Origin: VXYL01 sp965203685
GTDB lineage: Bacteria > Pseudomonadota > Gammaproteobacteria > Pseudomonadales > Azotimanducaceae
Length of the DNA stretch: 64,000 bases
Direction of reading: 5' to 3'
Assembly (NCBI GenBank): GCA_965203685.1
Contig: OZ241908.1
Location: forward strand, 5,084,001-5,148,000
Shown: positions 26,045 through 35,257 of the stretch, one piece after another
How the letters are laid out: every line of letters begins with the position of its first letter
Numbering within the stretch: the first letter of the stretch is position 1
Program-made: the position numbers and the translations under genes
Notes under the pieces: generated by a model
The model's input: the letters and a program-made list of their open reading frames with translations, nothing else
Database searches by the model: none
What the model was told of the DNA's origin: nothing

Positions 26045-26695
26045 TCACCGCCATCGGCGAGCCACGTGCTCGACCTCCTCGAAGGCATAGGCGGTCGCGA
26101 GTTCCTCGACAAGCTTCGGCGTGACCTCCCTGACCGTGCATCCGCCGGTGAGGGCGGTGAGCGTGGTGATGCCAATCCCGGTCAAGCCGCACGGCACGAT
26201 CCGCGCATACGGTGCCAGGTCCATGTCGACGTTCAACGCCAGTCCATGGTAGCTGCAGCCGCGGCGCACGCGCAGGCCGAGGGCGGCGATCTTGTCCGCC
26301 CCGACGTAGACGCCGGGCGCGTCCGGGCGGGCGAATGCCGTAACGCCGTACCCGGCCAGCACCGCGACGATCGCCTGTTCGATGCCTGTCACCAACGCCC
26401 GCACAGTGATGCCCAAGCGGTGCAGGTCGAACATCAAGTAGCCGACGATCTGGCCCGGGCCGTGGTACGTCACCTGCCCGCCCCGGTCGCTTTGCACCAC
26501 GGGGATGTCGCCGGCGGCGAGCACGTACTCCGCTTTGCCCGCCTGTCCCTGGGTGAACACCGCGCGGTGCTCGGTCAGCCAAAGTTCGTCGACCGTGCTC
26601 GGCGTACGCGCATCCGTGAACGTGCGCATGTCAGCCAGCACCTCTTCGTAGAGCGTGTCGGTGCCAAGGTTCCTGACAACCAGTTGGCGCGGCAT
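26045..26695 (-). CDS. lipB: Octanoyl-[acyl-carrier-protein]:protein transferase
   Basis: A 216-residue LipB that moves the octanoyl group from ACP to lipoyl domains. The signature RGGQVTYHGPGQIVGYLMFD is intact, with the conserved Lys in GADKIAALG and the catalytic Cys in PCGLTGIG. ATG 26695. In E. coli the order is dacA-ybeD-lipB-lipA; here ybeD is missing between dacA and lipB (28-base gap) and lipA does not follow. Lipoyl synthase must be encoded elsewhere. Confidence 0.96.
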   Translation of the reverse strand: MPRQLVVRNLGTDTLYEEVLADMRTFTDARTPSTVDELWLTEHRAVFTQGQAGKAEYVLAAGDIPVVQSDRGGQVTYHGPGQIVGYLMFDLHRLGITVRALVTGIEQAIVAVLAGYGVTAFARPDAPGVYVGADKIAALGLRVRRGCSYHGLALNVDMDLAPYARIVPCGLTGIGITTLTALTGGCTVREVTPKLVEELATAYAFEEVEHVARRWR

Positions 26696-26723
26696 CGCTT
26701 ATCCCACGCCCACGAAGCGCGCC

Positions 26724-27926
26724 TTACGACCCCGTGCCCTCGGGCGCCTCGTCGCCGCCGAGCAAGTCGCGGAAAAAGAGGTAGATGCCGTCACCCATTC
26801 GGGCAAACACGTTGGCCTCCGGCACCGCTTGACGCGCCAGGAGCGCGACCTCCGCCAAGACGTCGTCATCGAGCGTGACGCGCACCGTGCCGACACGCGC
26901 CCCTTCCTCGATGGGCGCCTCGACGTTGCGCGGCAAGTCCACTTCGGCTTCCAGGTCGTCGTATCGACCGCGTGGCAGAGTGATCGTCAGCGCGTCGGCG
27001 ACACCGACCGCTACCGAGTCAACGGTCCCGAACCAGACCTCCGGGGTCGCCAACACCTCGTTCGCCTCGTAGAGTTGCCTGTTCTCGTAGTACCTGAAGC
27101 CGTAGGCAAGCAGTTTCTGGGCGTCCCCGAAACGCTGGCTGTCCGTGTCGGCGCCCATGGTCGCCACGATCAACCGCGTACCGTCGCGCAACGCCGATGC
27201 CACCAGGCAGTAACCGGCCGCGTCGGTCAGGCCCGTCTTGACCCCATCGACCGACTTGTCGCGCCAAAGAAGCTTGTTGCGATTCGGTTGCTCGATGTCC
27301 GCGAAGGTGAACGCACGTTCCCGGTAAAGGGCGTAGTGGTCCGGATAGCGCTCGATCAATTTGGCGGAAAGAACGGCGAGGTCGTGCGCCGACGAATAGT
27401 GGCCGTCGTCCGGCAACCCGGTCGAGTTGACGAACCGCGAGTTGCGCAGGCCGAGCTCCTTGCCATGGACGTTCATCATGTCGCCGAAGGCGTCCTCGTC
27501 CCCGCCGATGAACTCCGCCACCGCGACGCTCGCGTCGTTGCCCGACTGGATGATGATCCCGCGCAGGAGGTCCACGAGTTTGACCGTCGTGCCTTCCCGC
27601 ACGAACATGCGGGAGCCGCCGGTTCGCCAGGCCGCGACGCTGATCGGCACGTCGTCGTCGAGGGAGATTCGACCGGCGGCGAGTTCCGCCGCTGCGACGT
27701 AACTGGTCATGATCTTGGTGAGGCTGGCAGGCGGCAAAGGCGCCGCGCTATCGCGCTCGGCGATCACGTGGTCGGTGCCAGCCGCCATCAGGACATAGCT
27801 TTTCGACGAGATCGGCGGCGGGTCGGGCACGATGTGGGGTGCCGCGTTCGCCGTGCCCACCCCAAAGGCGAGCGCGATGAGTCCCGCCCCAACGCCCGAA
27901 CGCCAAGCCGTTTTCTTCAATCCCAT
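26724..27926 (-). CDS. dacA: D-alanyl-D-alanine carboxypeptidase (PBP5/6 type)
   Basis: A 400-residue low-molecular-mass PBP that trims the terminal D-Ala of the stem peptide. The active site has SLTK (Ser68-Lys71), SGND and KTGLT. A signal peptide (MGLKKTAWRSG... ending TANA) leads the protein, and the C-terminal PBP5_C beta domain plus a short amphipathic tail (FARMGDGIYLFFRDLLGG) anchor it to the inner membrane. ATG 27926 is preceded by AGGAG; an upstream ATG at 27983 lacks one. It lies between rlpA and lipB, as in E. coli and Pseudomonas. Confidence 0.95.
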   Translation of the reverse strand: MGLKKTAWRSGVGAGLIALAFGVGTANAAPHIVPDPPPISSKSYVLMAAGTDHVIAERDSAAPLPPASLTKIMTSYVAAAELAAGRISLDDDVPISVAAWRTGGSRMFVREGTTVKLVDLLRGIIIQSGNDASVAVAEFIGGDEDAFGDMMNVHGKELGLRNSRFVNSTGLPDDGHYSSAHDLAVLSAKLIERYPDHYALYRERAFTFADIEQPNRNKLLWRDKSVDGVKTGLTDAAGYCLVASALRDGTRLIVATMGADTDSQRFGDAQKLLAYGFRYYENRQLYEANEVLATPEVWFGTVDSVAVGVADALTITLPRGRYDDLEAEVDLPRNVEAPIEEGARVGTVRVTLDDDVLAEVALLARQAVPEANVFARMGDGIYLFFRDLLGGDEAPEGTGS

Positions 27927-27969
27927 TCGTCTACTCCTGGTCCTACGCATGACCCGCATCGATCCAGCG

Positions 27970-28791
27970 CTAATCCTCGGCACTGCCCAAGCCCCCGACC
28001 GTCTCCGGGTCCCAGAACGTCAACCACGCCTTTATGCGTTCAGCGTCCCGACGTGTCGAGAGTGGCCCGATGCGCACCATAAAGGAATCTTCGAAAGCTA
28101 AGATCGTTGCCGGATCGGCACTGACCATCGCCAGGTCCATACGGGCCGCGTTCGCATGGTCGCGTTTCTCGAATGGTCCGGCATGCACAAAGTAGCTCGT
28201 TCCCAGACCGCCCGGCGGGTCGACATCGCCCGGCAGCAACGTCTCGACCCGTACCGGGGCCGTGCCGACATCGGCGAAGCCGAGCTTCACGGCAGACGCA
28301 TAGGACAGGTCGATGAGGCGACTGTTGCGGAACGGGCCCCGGTCGTTGATCCGCACGATCGTGGTCTTGCCGTTCTCGCGGTTGGTCACGCGGGCGTAGC
28401 TCGGGATCGGCAGCGTCTTGTGGGCGGCCGTGAGCTTGAACATGTTGTAAATCTGGCCACTCGACGTCGGTTGGCCGTGGAACTTCTCCCCGTACCATGA
28501 GGCAACGCCGACCTCGTCGTAACCAACGGCGGATTCGAGCACCTCGTAGTCCTTGCCGAAGATCTTGTAGGGGTTATTGCCGTAGCGGCTCCTCGGGTCC
28601 GCTCGCACCTCCGGATCCGGCAGATCCGCAAGCCCCGGCGGCGGCGATGTCGGCGCCGAATCGTGGATTGGCCGCGATGGCACTGTCGACGACCGGTCGC
28701 GCCCAGGGTCGGTGGTGGTGGTCGCGCAACTCGTCATCAGGCCGCCGGCCACGCACCCGGCGATTGCGACGGCCGAGCGTCCCACCCACAT
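27970..28791 (-). CDS. rlpA: Septal ring lytic transglycosylase RlpA family lipoprotein
   Basis: A 273-residue lipoprotein: lipobox LMTSC (Cys22), then the double-psi beta-barrel of RlpA (GVASWYGEKFHGQPTSSGQ, then LPIPSYARVTNRENGKTTIV and RINDRGPF with the catalytic Asp), and a C-terminal SPOR domain (SYFVHAGPFEKRDHANAARM). RlpA proteins cleave naked glycan strands at the septum. The mltB stop and rlpA start overlap as TGATG, so the two hydrolases are translationally coupled. Confidence 0.94.
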   Translation of the reverse strand: MWVGRSAVAIAGCVAGGLMTSCATTTTDPGRDRSSTVPSRPIHDSAPTSPPPGLADLPDPEVRADPRSRYGNNPYKIFGKDYEVLESAVGYDEVGVASWYGEKFHGQPTSSGQIYNMFKLTAAHKTLPIPSYARVTNRENGKTTIVRINDRGPFRNSRLIDLSYASAVKLGFADVGTAPVRVETLLPGDVDPPGGLGTSYFVHAGPFEKRDHANAARMDLAMVSADPATILAFEDSFMVRIGPLSTRRDAERIKAWLTFWDPETVGGLGSAED

Positions 28792-29792
28792 CAGCCGTCA
28801 CTCGCGGCAACGGCATCGAAGTGCCCGCGAATCTCGGCGGCGAGTTGCAGCACGGCAAGCGCGTACATGGCACTGCGGTTGTACCGCGTGACGACATAGA
28901 AATCGTGCAGACCCAACCAGTATTCGTCGCCGTCCACGGTCTGCATGCGAAACAGCGCCGCGCGCGCATCGGCAGGCAACCCATCGCTTCCCGTCACACC
29001 CCGCTCGCGGAGTTCGCCAATCGTATGCTCGAGTTCGAGGCCGGCATTGGCCAAGGCGTCGAGCGAAGGATCCCCGAGTTCAACGGGCAGCGCCGCCGGG
29101 CCTTGTCCGCGCCAGCCGTGGCGTGCGAAGTAGTTCGCTACGCTGCCGATGGCGTCGGTCTTGTTCGCCCAAATGTCCCGCACGCCGTCGGCGTCGAAGT
29201 CGACCGCGTAAGCTCGGTAACTCGACGGAATGAACTGCCCGTAGCCCATCGCGCCGGCATAGGACCCCATGGCCGCGAACGGGTCGTGCCCCTCCTCCCG
29301 AACGAGCAGCAGGAACTCGGTCAACTCGCCCTTGAAAAAGGACGCTCGCCGAGGGTAGTCGAATGCCAGCGTCGACAAGGCATCGATCACCCTGTAGCGG
29401 CCAAGGTAGCGACCGTAGTACGTCTCGACACCGATGATCGCGACGACCACCTCGGGCGCCACGCCGTATCGCTCGGCCGCGGCCACCAGCGTATCGCCGT
29501 GTTCGTGCCAGAAGTCGACGCCCGCCGCGATGCGTTCATCGGTGATGAAGATGCCGCGGTATTCATGCCACGGCTTCGCCTTTTCGGCTGGCCTCGAAAT
29601 GGCCTCGATGATCGAGTCCTTCCGTTCGGCGCCGGCGAGGACACCGGACAACCATTGACGGGAGAACCCGTGCCGAGCGGAAAGATCGTCAAGATAGGCT
29701 TGGACTTCCGGGCGAGACGCGTAATCCGCGACCGCAGGGAGGGGGGTCAGCAACAAGGCCATGGCGACGGCCATAGCGGGAAGCGCCTTCAT
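28791..29792 (-). CDS. mltB: Lytic murein transglycosylase B
   Basis: A 333-residue family 3 lytic transglycosylase. The signal peptide is cleaved about residue 22 (AVA/D). The catalytic Glu123 is in AIIGVETYYGRYLGRYRV; the GAMGYGQFIPSSYRAYAVDFD stretch and the EF-hand-like Ca site (DFDADGVRDIW) are typical of MltB/Slt35. No lipobox is present, so it is periplasmic or loosely anchored rather than a lipoprotein. It sits between rodA (93-base gap) and rlpA, the pseudomonad order. Confidence 0.94.
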   Translation of the reverse strand: MKALPAMAVAMALLLTPLPAVADYASRPEVQAYLDDLSARHGFSRQWLSGVLAGAERKDSIIEAISRPAEKAKPWHEYRGIFITDERIAAGVDFWHEHGDTLVAAAERYGVAPEVVVAIIGVETYYGRYLGRYRVIDALSTLAFDYPRRASFFKGELTEFLLLVREEGHDPFAAMGSYAGAMGYGQFIPSSYRAYAVDFDADGVRDIWANKTDAIGSVANYFARHGWRGQGPAALPVELGDPSLDALANAGLELEHTIGELRERGVTGSDGLPADARAALFRMQTVDGDEYWLGLHDFYVVTRYNRSAMYALAVLQLAAEIRGHFDAVAASDG

Positions 29793-29885
29793 TGATTTCC
29801 CTATCGTTCCAGCCGCATTCCTAGCTTCCTAGAGAGCGCCTGACAAACTGACACTCCCTTGCGACGCATTGTCCCGAGGCTTCGC

Positions 29886-31007
29886 CTACCAACCGCGGTG
29901 GCTGTGGATCGACATCACGATGCCGAAACCCGCCAGCAACGTGATCGCCGAGGTACCACCGTAGCTCACCAGCGGCAACGGTACGCCGACCACCGGCAAC
30001 AGCCCCGAGACCATCGCGATATTAACAAAGACATAGGCGAAAAAGATCAAGGTCAGGGCGCCCGCCACGAGGCGGCCGAATGTCGTCGGCGAACTCGTGG
30101 CCATGAACAGGGCCCGCGCGATCACGACCAGGTACAGCGCCAGCAGCAGCATGGCCCCCACCAAGCCCAACTCTTCGCCGACGACCGCGATGATGAAATC
30201 GGTGCTGCTCTCCGGCAGGAATTCGAGCCGGCTTTGCGTGCCCTCCCCCAAGCCCTTGCCGAACAAGCCGCCGGAGCCAATCGCGATCTTCGACTGCGCG
30301 ATGTTCCAGCCCGCCCCGAGTGGATCCTGCTCCGGGTTGAGGAAGGTCAGGATGCGCAGGCGTTGGTAGTCGTTGAGGAAAAACCACAAGACGGGTGCTG
30401 CCGCGGCCATTGCGGCCCCGGCCGCCGCCACGAGCCACCAGCGGACCCCGGCCAAGAGGATCACCGCCAGACCGCCCGCAGTCACCAGCAAGCTGGTACC
30501 CAAGTCGGGTTGCGGAGCGATCAATGCGGCGGGTACGACGCACAAAGCCAAGGCCCCTAGGAGATGCCACCCCCGCGGCGGCACGGAACGTTCATGGAGG
30601 TACCACGCAACCGCGAGCGGTACAGCCAACTTCATCATCTCGGAGGGCTGGAACCGCGGCAGCCCGGGCAAGTCCAGCCAGCGCGTCGAACCCTTGGCCG
30701 TGACGCCCAGCACCAACACGAGGACAAGCAGTGCAAGGCCAACCAGGTAGGCGAACGGCGCCCACCGCAGGTACGTCCGTGGCTCAAGCTGAGCCAGGAC
30801 GATCATGACCACAAGCGCCAGTCCGACGCGAAGCATCTGGCCAGTGACGATGCCCTGCTGTTCGCCAACCGCGCTCAAGACCAATAGGCCAAATGCGGCG
30901 ATGCCGATCAGCGCGACCAGCAGCGTCAAGTCCAAGTGCACGTTGTACAGCCGCCGCTGCGCCAAGGCAGCGCCCGCTGGCAAGGTGTAGTGGAAGTCGC
31001 GCGCCAC
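29886..31007 (-). CDS. rodA: Peptidoglycan polymerase RodA
   Basis: A 373-residue SEDS glycosyltransferase with about ten membrane segments, which polymerises lipid II for lateral wall growth together with PBP2. Characteristic are GSTRWLDLPGLPRFQPSEMMKL (shortened here: the WLDL...QPSE block carries the catalytic-site loop region), PDLGTSLLV and the C-terminal PLVSYGGTSAITLL. It starts 12 bases after the mrdA stop, consistent with the RodA-PBP2 pair being made together. Confidence 0.97.
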   Translation of the reverse strand: MARDFHYTLPAGAALAQRRLYNVHLDLTLLVALIGIAAFGLLVLSAVGEQQGIVTGQMLRVGLALVVMIVLAQLEPRTYLRWAPFAYLVGLALLVLVLVLGVTAKGSTRWLDLPGLPRFQPSEMMKLAVPLAVAWYLHERSVPPRGWHLLGALALCVVPAALIAPQPDLGTSLLVTAGGLAVILLAGVRWWLVAAAGAAMAAAAPVLWFFLNDYQRLRILTFLNPEQDPLGAGWNIAQSKIAIGSGGLFGKGLGEGTQSRLEFLPESSTDFIIAVVGEELGLVGAMLLLALYLVVIARALFMATSSPTTFGRLVAGALTLIFFAYVFVNIAMVSGLLPVVGVPLPLVSYGGTSAITLLAGFGIVMSIHSHRGW

Positions 31008-31019
31008 GAGCTCGTCCCG

Positions 31020-32984
31020 CTAGGTCCCGGCCGCGGCCGGGCCCAGTTCCGGCTCGCTGGCCAAGGCGGCCGGCGACGTATCATCCTCGGCGTCGTTCGG
31101 CCTTCCCAGCAAGTACGCGTCCACGACCTCGCGCACGATCGGCCCGGCAACCGAACTCCCCCCGCCGCCGTTTTCCACGAACGCCGACAGGGCGATCACG
31201 GGATCGTCGGCCGGAGCAAAGGCCATGAACCAAGCGTGCTTGCGGTGGTATTCGTCCAGCAATTCCTCGTCGTACTCCTCACCTTGGGGGATGCCGACCA
31301 CCTGGGCCGTTCCCGACTTGCCCGCCATGCGGTAGCCAATGTCCAGGCCGATGTGGACCCACGCAATGCCATTGCGCAAGTACCCCTGGTTGCCCAGGTG
31401 GATGACATCCTCCATGGCATCGACCATCTGCTCCCAGTCGGTCTCGGTGAGTCCTTCGACGCGCCCGGGCTGCGCATTCGGCGCCACGGTTTCCGCCAAC
31501 ACGCCGTCGCTCGATTTCAACATTCTCGGCGGCACCACCAGTCCACGGTTGGCGATGATTGCCGCCACCGTCGCCACCTGTAGCGGTGTCGCCACGAGAT
31601 CCCCCTGACCGATCGCCATGTTGACGGTATCGCCCGGGTACCACGGTTCGCCTCGTTCCCCGCGCTTCCAATCGCTGTCCGGCAACACGCCCGGGTCGGC
31701 GTCCGCCACGTCGAGCGCCAGGACGCGTCCGTAACCGAATTGGCCAGCGAACGCCGGCAGCGCGTCCACGTCCATCTGCGATCCGAGGTTGTAGAAGTAG
31801 CCGTTGGATGAGCGGAAAACGGCTTGACGCAGGTTGATGATCCCCTGCCCACCCGGGTAACCCGGCCGCCAATTCCATGCCCGGTAGACACGTCGCTGGT
31901 TCGGCAGGCGGAATTCGCCGTAGTCGGCGTAGGTGCGTTCCCAGTCCGTCAAGTCCAGCGCCAGGCCGGCCAGGCCGACGATTGGCTTGAAGGTCGAGCC
32001 CGGCGCATAGCGCCCGTCGATCGCACGATTGAGCAGCGGCTTGTCGCGCGAGTCCAAGAGCGCCTGATACTGCGCTGGCGTCAACCCGGACACGAACAGG
32101 TTCGGGTCGTAGCCCGGGTTGCTGACCAGGGCCAAGATGCCGCCGGTCTTCGGTTCGATGGCGACCACGGCGCCGCGCCGGCTGCCGAGCGCTTGCGTGG
32201 CTGCGATCTGGAGGTCAACGTCCAGGTGCAAAACCAGGTCGTGACCGGCCTCCGGCCGGTGGCGTGAAAACTCTCCCCGCTCGACACCGTGGACATCCAC
32301 CTCCACTTGGCGGAAGCCGGGCTCGCCGTGCAGCGATTGCTCGTAGAAAGCCTCCACGCCACGCTTGCCGATGAAGCGCGTCGACCGGTAACGGCGTGCA
32401 TCGAGGTCGATGAGGTCCTCCTCGGAAATGCGGCGCACCGAACCGACCGCGTGTGCGAACAACGCGTCGAACGGATAGTGGCGAACGCTTTCGGGACTGA
32501 TCACGACGCCACCCAACCGGTGGCGGTTGACCTCGACGATGGCGCGTTGCGCCGGCGTAACCCCCGTCTTCACCGGGATTTCTTCAAGCGGCCGCCGCTT
32601 ACGTCGGACGCGCTCCTCGAAAGCCGCCCGTTCGTCGGCCGAAAGGCCCACCAGCGCGTCGATCTCGGCGAGCGTCCGGTCGAGATCCTTAGCGTGTTCG
32701 GTGACGATCGCGATAGACAGAATCGGTTGGTTGTCGGCCAGCAATTGGCCGTTCCTGTCGTAAATCAGACCCCGCACCGGCGCCATCGGCACGGTCTGGC
32801 GACGGTTGTCGTCCGACTGCGTCCGGTATTCTTCGTACTGCACGATCATCAACCAGACCAAGCGAGCACCCAGCACGGTGAACAGGCCCGCCACGATGAC
32901 GAACACGACGAATGCCCGCTTCGCGAACGCCTGCCGGACTTGCTCCGGATCGACCGTTTGCGGCGTCTTGGGAATTCGCGGCAT
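31020..32984 (-). CDS. mrdA: Penicillin-binding protein 2
   Basis: A 654-residue class B transpeptidase of the elongasome. One N-terminal membrane helix (FVVFVIVAGLFTVLGARLVWL) precedes the pedestal domain and the transpeptidase domain with APGSTFKPIV (nucleophile Ser in STFK), SSNGYFYNL and KSGTAQV. Length is slightly above E. coli PBP2 (633), with a Pro/Ala/Glu-rich C-terminal tail. Start ATG 32984 follows rlmH by 57 bases, and rodA follows by 12. Confidence 0.97.
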   Translation of the reverse strand: MPRIPKTPQTVDPEQVRQAFAKRAFVVFVIVAGLFTVLGARLVWLMIVQYEEYRTQSDDNRRQTVPMAPVRGLIYDRNGQLLADNQPILSIAIVTEHAKDLDRTLAEIDALVGLSADERAAFEERVRRKRRPLEEIPVKTGVTPAQRAIVEVNRHRLGGVVISPESVRHYPFDALFAHAVGSVRRISEEDLIDLDARRYRSTRFIGKRGVEAFYEQSLHGEPGFRQVEVDVHGVERGEFSRHRPEAGHDLVLHLDVDLQIAATQALGSRRGAVVAIEPKTGGILALVSNPGYDPNLFVSGLTPAQYQALLDSRDKPLLNRAIDGRYAPGSTFKPIVGLAGLALDLTDWERTYADYGEFRLPNQRRVYRAWNWRPGYPGGQGIINLRQAVFRSSNGYFYNLGSQMDVDALPAFAGQFGYGRVLALDVADADPGVLPDSDWKRGERGEPWYPGDTVNMAIGQGDLVATPLQVATVAAIIANRGLVVPPRMLKSSDGVLAETVAPNAQPGRVEGLTETDWEQMVDAMEDVIHLGNQGYLRNGIAWVHIGLDIGYRMAGKSGTAQVVGIPQGEEYDEELLDEYHRKHAWFMAFAPADDPVIALSAFVENGGGGSSVAGPIVREVVDAYLLGRPNDAEDDTSPAALASEPELGPAAAGT

Positions 32985-33041
32985 TGCCCTACGACCGTAC
33001 GACGTTCATTGCGGGCGAGGACGCCTGCGTACGCGGTAGCG

Positions 33042-33491
33042 CTAGGGCCCGGCCTGCGCCAAGTGGTAGGGATGACCGCGGAGAATGCTCCAGGCACGGT
33101 AGACCTGTTCGGCGACCACGACGCGAGAGAGCAAGTGCGGGAACGTCATGGCGGACAGGGACAGGACATGCTCGGCCCGGCCCCGGGCCTCGTCGTCGAA
33201 TCCGGCGAGGCCACCGACGAGCAAGGCGACATCGCGACCCGACTGGCGCCACTCGGCGAGCAGCTTCGCCATGTCTTCGCTGCTGACGCTCCGACCGCGG
33301 CGGTCGAATACCACGGCGATCTCGCGCTGGCGGACCTCGGCGAGCAACCGCTCCTCGTCGGATTGACCGCGGCGCGGCGATACAACGGTCAAGTGCAAAG
33401 CACAGTCGGCGGGCAACCGCTGTGCGTACTGTGCGAAGCCTTCTTCGACCCATCGGGGTGCCTTGCCGACGGCGAGCAGTCTCAATTTCAC
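33042..33491 (-). CDS. rlmH: 23S rRNA pseudouridine1915 N3-methyltransferase
   Basis: A 149-residue SPOUT methyltransferase acting on the intact 70S ribosome. The knot landmarks LLVGGLAGFDDEARGRAEHV, LSLSAMTFPHLLSRVVVAEQ and the C-terminal YRAWSILRGHPYHLA are intact. Slightly shorter than E. coli RlmH (155), with the variable part before the knot. It is placed between rsfS and mrdA, as in most gammaproteobacteria. Confidence 0.96.
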   Translation of the reverse strand: MKLRLLAVGKAPRWVEEGFAQYAQRLPADCALHLTVVSPRRGQSDEERLLAEVRQREIAVVFDRRGRSVSSEDMAKLLAEWRQSGRDVALLVGGLAGFDDEARGRAEHVLSLSAMTFPHLLSRVVVAEQVYRAWSILRGHPYHLAQAGP

Positions 33492-33550
33492 GCTGATCGC
33501 CCAGGCTGGGGGAGCCGCATGGCATCAGCCGCCGGCGCGAGCGCGCACCA

Positions 33551-33940
33551 CTAGTCCGAATACGCCGGCCCGCCCTGCGCCGGCTCGGTGACGGTCTCCC
33601 ACAAACGTTCCAGATCGTAGAAGGCGCGCGCCTCCGGGCGCATGACGTGGACCACGACGTCAGCGAGGTCGATCAGGACCCAGTCGCTGCCACTGCGGCC
33701 CTCGGTTCCCAGGACATCGATGCCGTTGGCCTTGGCGGTCTCGACAACGCTGTCCACGATCGCTTTGACATGGCGGTTCGACGTGCCGGTCGCGATCACC
33801 ATGTACTCGGTCAACTCGGTGATTCCGGAGACGTCGAGCACCACGGGATCGACCGCCTTGCGGTCATCCACCGCGGCCGTGACAAGCGCCTTCAACGACT
33901 CCGCGTCAGCCTCCGGGTCGCCTGCGACCGTATAAGCCAT
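33551..33940 (-). CDS. rsfS: Ribosomal silencing factor RsfS
   Basis: A RsfS/Iojap protein that binds L14 and keeps 50S subunits from joining 30S when nutrients are short. The fold is recognised by DPVVLDVSGITELTEYMVIA, TGTSNRHVKAI, EGRSGSDWVLIDLADVVVHV and MRPEARAFYDLERLW. The ATG at 33940 gives 129 residues but overlaps nadD by 35 bases; TTG 33892 would give 113, closer to E. coli (105), and remove the overlap. I keep the ATG with this doubt. Confidence 0.93.
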   Translation of the reverse strand: MAYTVAGDPEADAESLKALVTAAVDDRKAVDPVVLDVSGITELTEYMVIATGTSNRHVKAIVDSVVETAKANGIDVLGTEGRSGSDWVLIDLADVVVHVMRPEARAFYDLERLWETVTEPAQGGPAYSD

Positions 33941-34529
33941 GAGTCCTAATATATGCCCACACCTCGGGCGTTAGCAATCCGCCCACGGTGTCGTCGTTGG
34001 CGATTGCGCGCCGCACGTCGGTTGCCGAGACGTCCAGCATCGGCGCCCCTGCGAAGCAGACGCAGCCGCTTGGTACACGGGCCAGTGCCCCCGGGTCGTC
34101 GAGGCGCCGAAACCCGTTCGGAATCCGGGCGTCGTGCCCGGTGCCCGGACGGTCCAGCACCAGGAAGTGGCAGAGTCCGGGCAGGTCGTCCACCCGGTGC
34201 CAAGACTCCACCGCAGCGAACGCGTCGACGCCGATCAGCCACACCAGAGGTTCCCCGTCGGCCAACGCCGTCAACGTGTCGACCGTGTAGGACGGCCCGT
34301 CGCGCTTGGCTTCCGAATCGGACACCGTGAGGTGCGGATCCGCTCCGACGGCCAGGTGCAACATGCGCAGGCGATGCTCGACCGAGGTCGCCGGGGCGGC
34401 CCGATGCCAAGGCCGCGCCGCCAGCATCAGGGTGACCTTCGGCACCCCGAGCAGTGATCGGCCCACGGCCGCGGCGTGCAAATGGCCGCGATGAACGGGA
34501 TCGAACGTGCCACCCAGGATTGCTTTCAC
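33906..34529 (-). CDS. nadD: Nicotinate-nucleotide adenylyltransferase
   Basis: A 207-residue enzyme making deamido-NAD from NaMN and ATP. The N-terminal GGTFDPVHRGHL carries the nucleotide-binding HxGH (residues 13-16) and the C-terminal VSATDVRRAI is the second phosphate-binding signature. GVDAFAAVESWHRVDDL is also typical. It opens the rsfS-rlmH-mrdA-rodA cluster; holA and lptE, which precede it in E. coli, are not here. Confidence 0.96.
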   Translation of the reverse strand: MKAILGGTFDPVHRGHLHAAAVGRSLLGVPKVTLMLAARPWHRAAPATSVEHRLRMLHLAVGADPHLTVSDSEAKRDGPSYTVDTLTALADGEPLVWLIGVDAFAAVESWHRVDDLPGLCHFLVLDRPGTGHDARIPNGFRRLDDPGALARVPSGCVCFAGAPMLDVSATDVRRAIANDDTVGGLLTPEVWAYIRTHGLYGRRRPGG

Positions 34530-34645
34530 GGTCGACCCGCCGACTCAAGTAGAACGCTAGGCGAGTCGATCGAGAACGCTTCGCGTTCTCCCACCGGCGT
34601 CACTGAAACTTGACCCAACCGTAAACGCCAACCGCCCTCAAACCA

Positions 34646-35257
34646 TCAGCCTCTCAGCCTGGCAATCAAGCGGCGGATCTCCACCAGCCTCTCGCGGGGC
34701 GTCTGCATCTGCAGCAGGCTCTGCTTGGTCTCCGCATCGAGCGGCAGCAGTTCCGCCAAACGGCAGCTCACCGAGCGCGCATCGTCGTAGTCGACCTCAA
34801 GCTGCATCTGCTGAATCATCGGATGCTTCACAAGCACGCGGAGCGTATCGACAAGGCCTTCGAACTCCTCCCCGACCGGGCCAGCACGCTCCTCCGGCAG
34901 GAAGTCCACCTCCGCCATCATCAGGTGATCCGATGCGGCCCAAGAGCGCCGGATGCGGAACTTCTCGCCACCGGCGCAGACGACACCTAAGAGCCCATTC
35001 GCCAACTGGTTGAAGTCCACGATGCGGGCATACGTGCCGACCTCGAACAACGCCGGCGGCGCGTCCCCGGGTTGATGCGCTTCGCGGCCGCGACGGATGA
35101 GCACGACGCCGAATCCCGTTTCGGACTTCATACACCGACCGACCAGGTCGAGGTAGCGTGGCTCGAAGATCTGCAGCGGGAGGCGCCCGCCGGCAAACAG
35201 GACGTTACCGAGGGGAAACAGCGGAATCTCGCGGATTCCGTCGTCTGTTTCAGCCAT
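34646..35257 (-). CDS. Lon N-terminal (substrate-binding) domain protein
   Basis: A 203-residue stand-alone LON-N domain protein without the AAA+ or protease part. Landmarks: REIPLFPLGNVLFAGGRLPL, the IFEPRYLDLVGRCM helix, FGVVLIRRG and VGTYARIVDF. A C-terminal helical bundle (LAELLPLDAETKQSLLQM) completes it. Such proteins are common in proteobacteria and of uncertain function, possibly adaptor-like or E3-like. The start overlaps the VOC gene's C-terminal coding end by eight bases. Confidence 0.9.
   Translation of the reverse strand: MAETDDGIREIPLFPLGNVLFAGGRLPLQIFEPRYLDLVGRCMKSETGFGVVLIRRGREAHQPGDAPPALFEVGTYARIVDFNQLANGLLGVVCAGGEKFRIRRSWAASDHLMMAEVDFLPEERAGPVGEEFEGLVDTLRVLVKHPMIQQMQLEVDYDDARSVSCRLAELLPLDAETKQSLLQMQTPRERLVEIRRLIARLRG

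Noticed and set aside
32289..33554. A 421-codon open frame antisense to mrdA and rlmH
   Set aside because: It crosses two well-supported genes and shows no family features.
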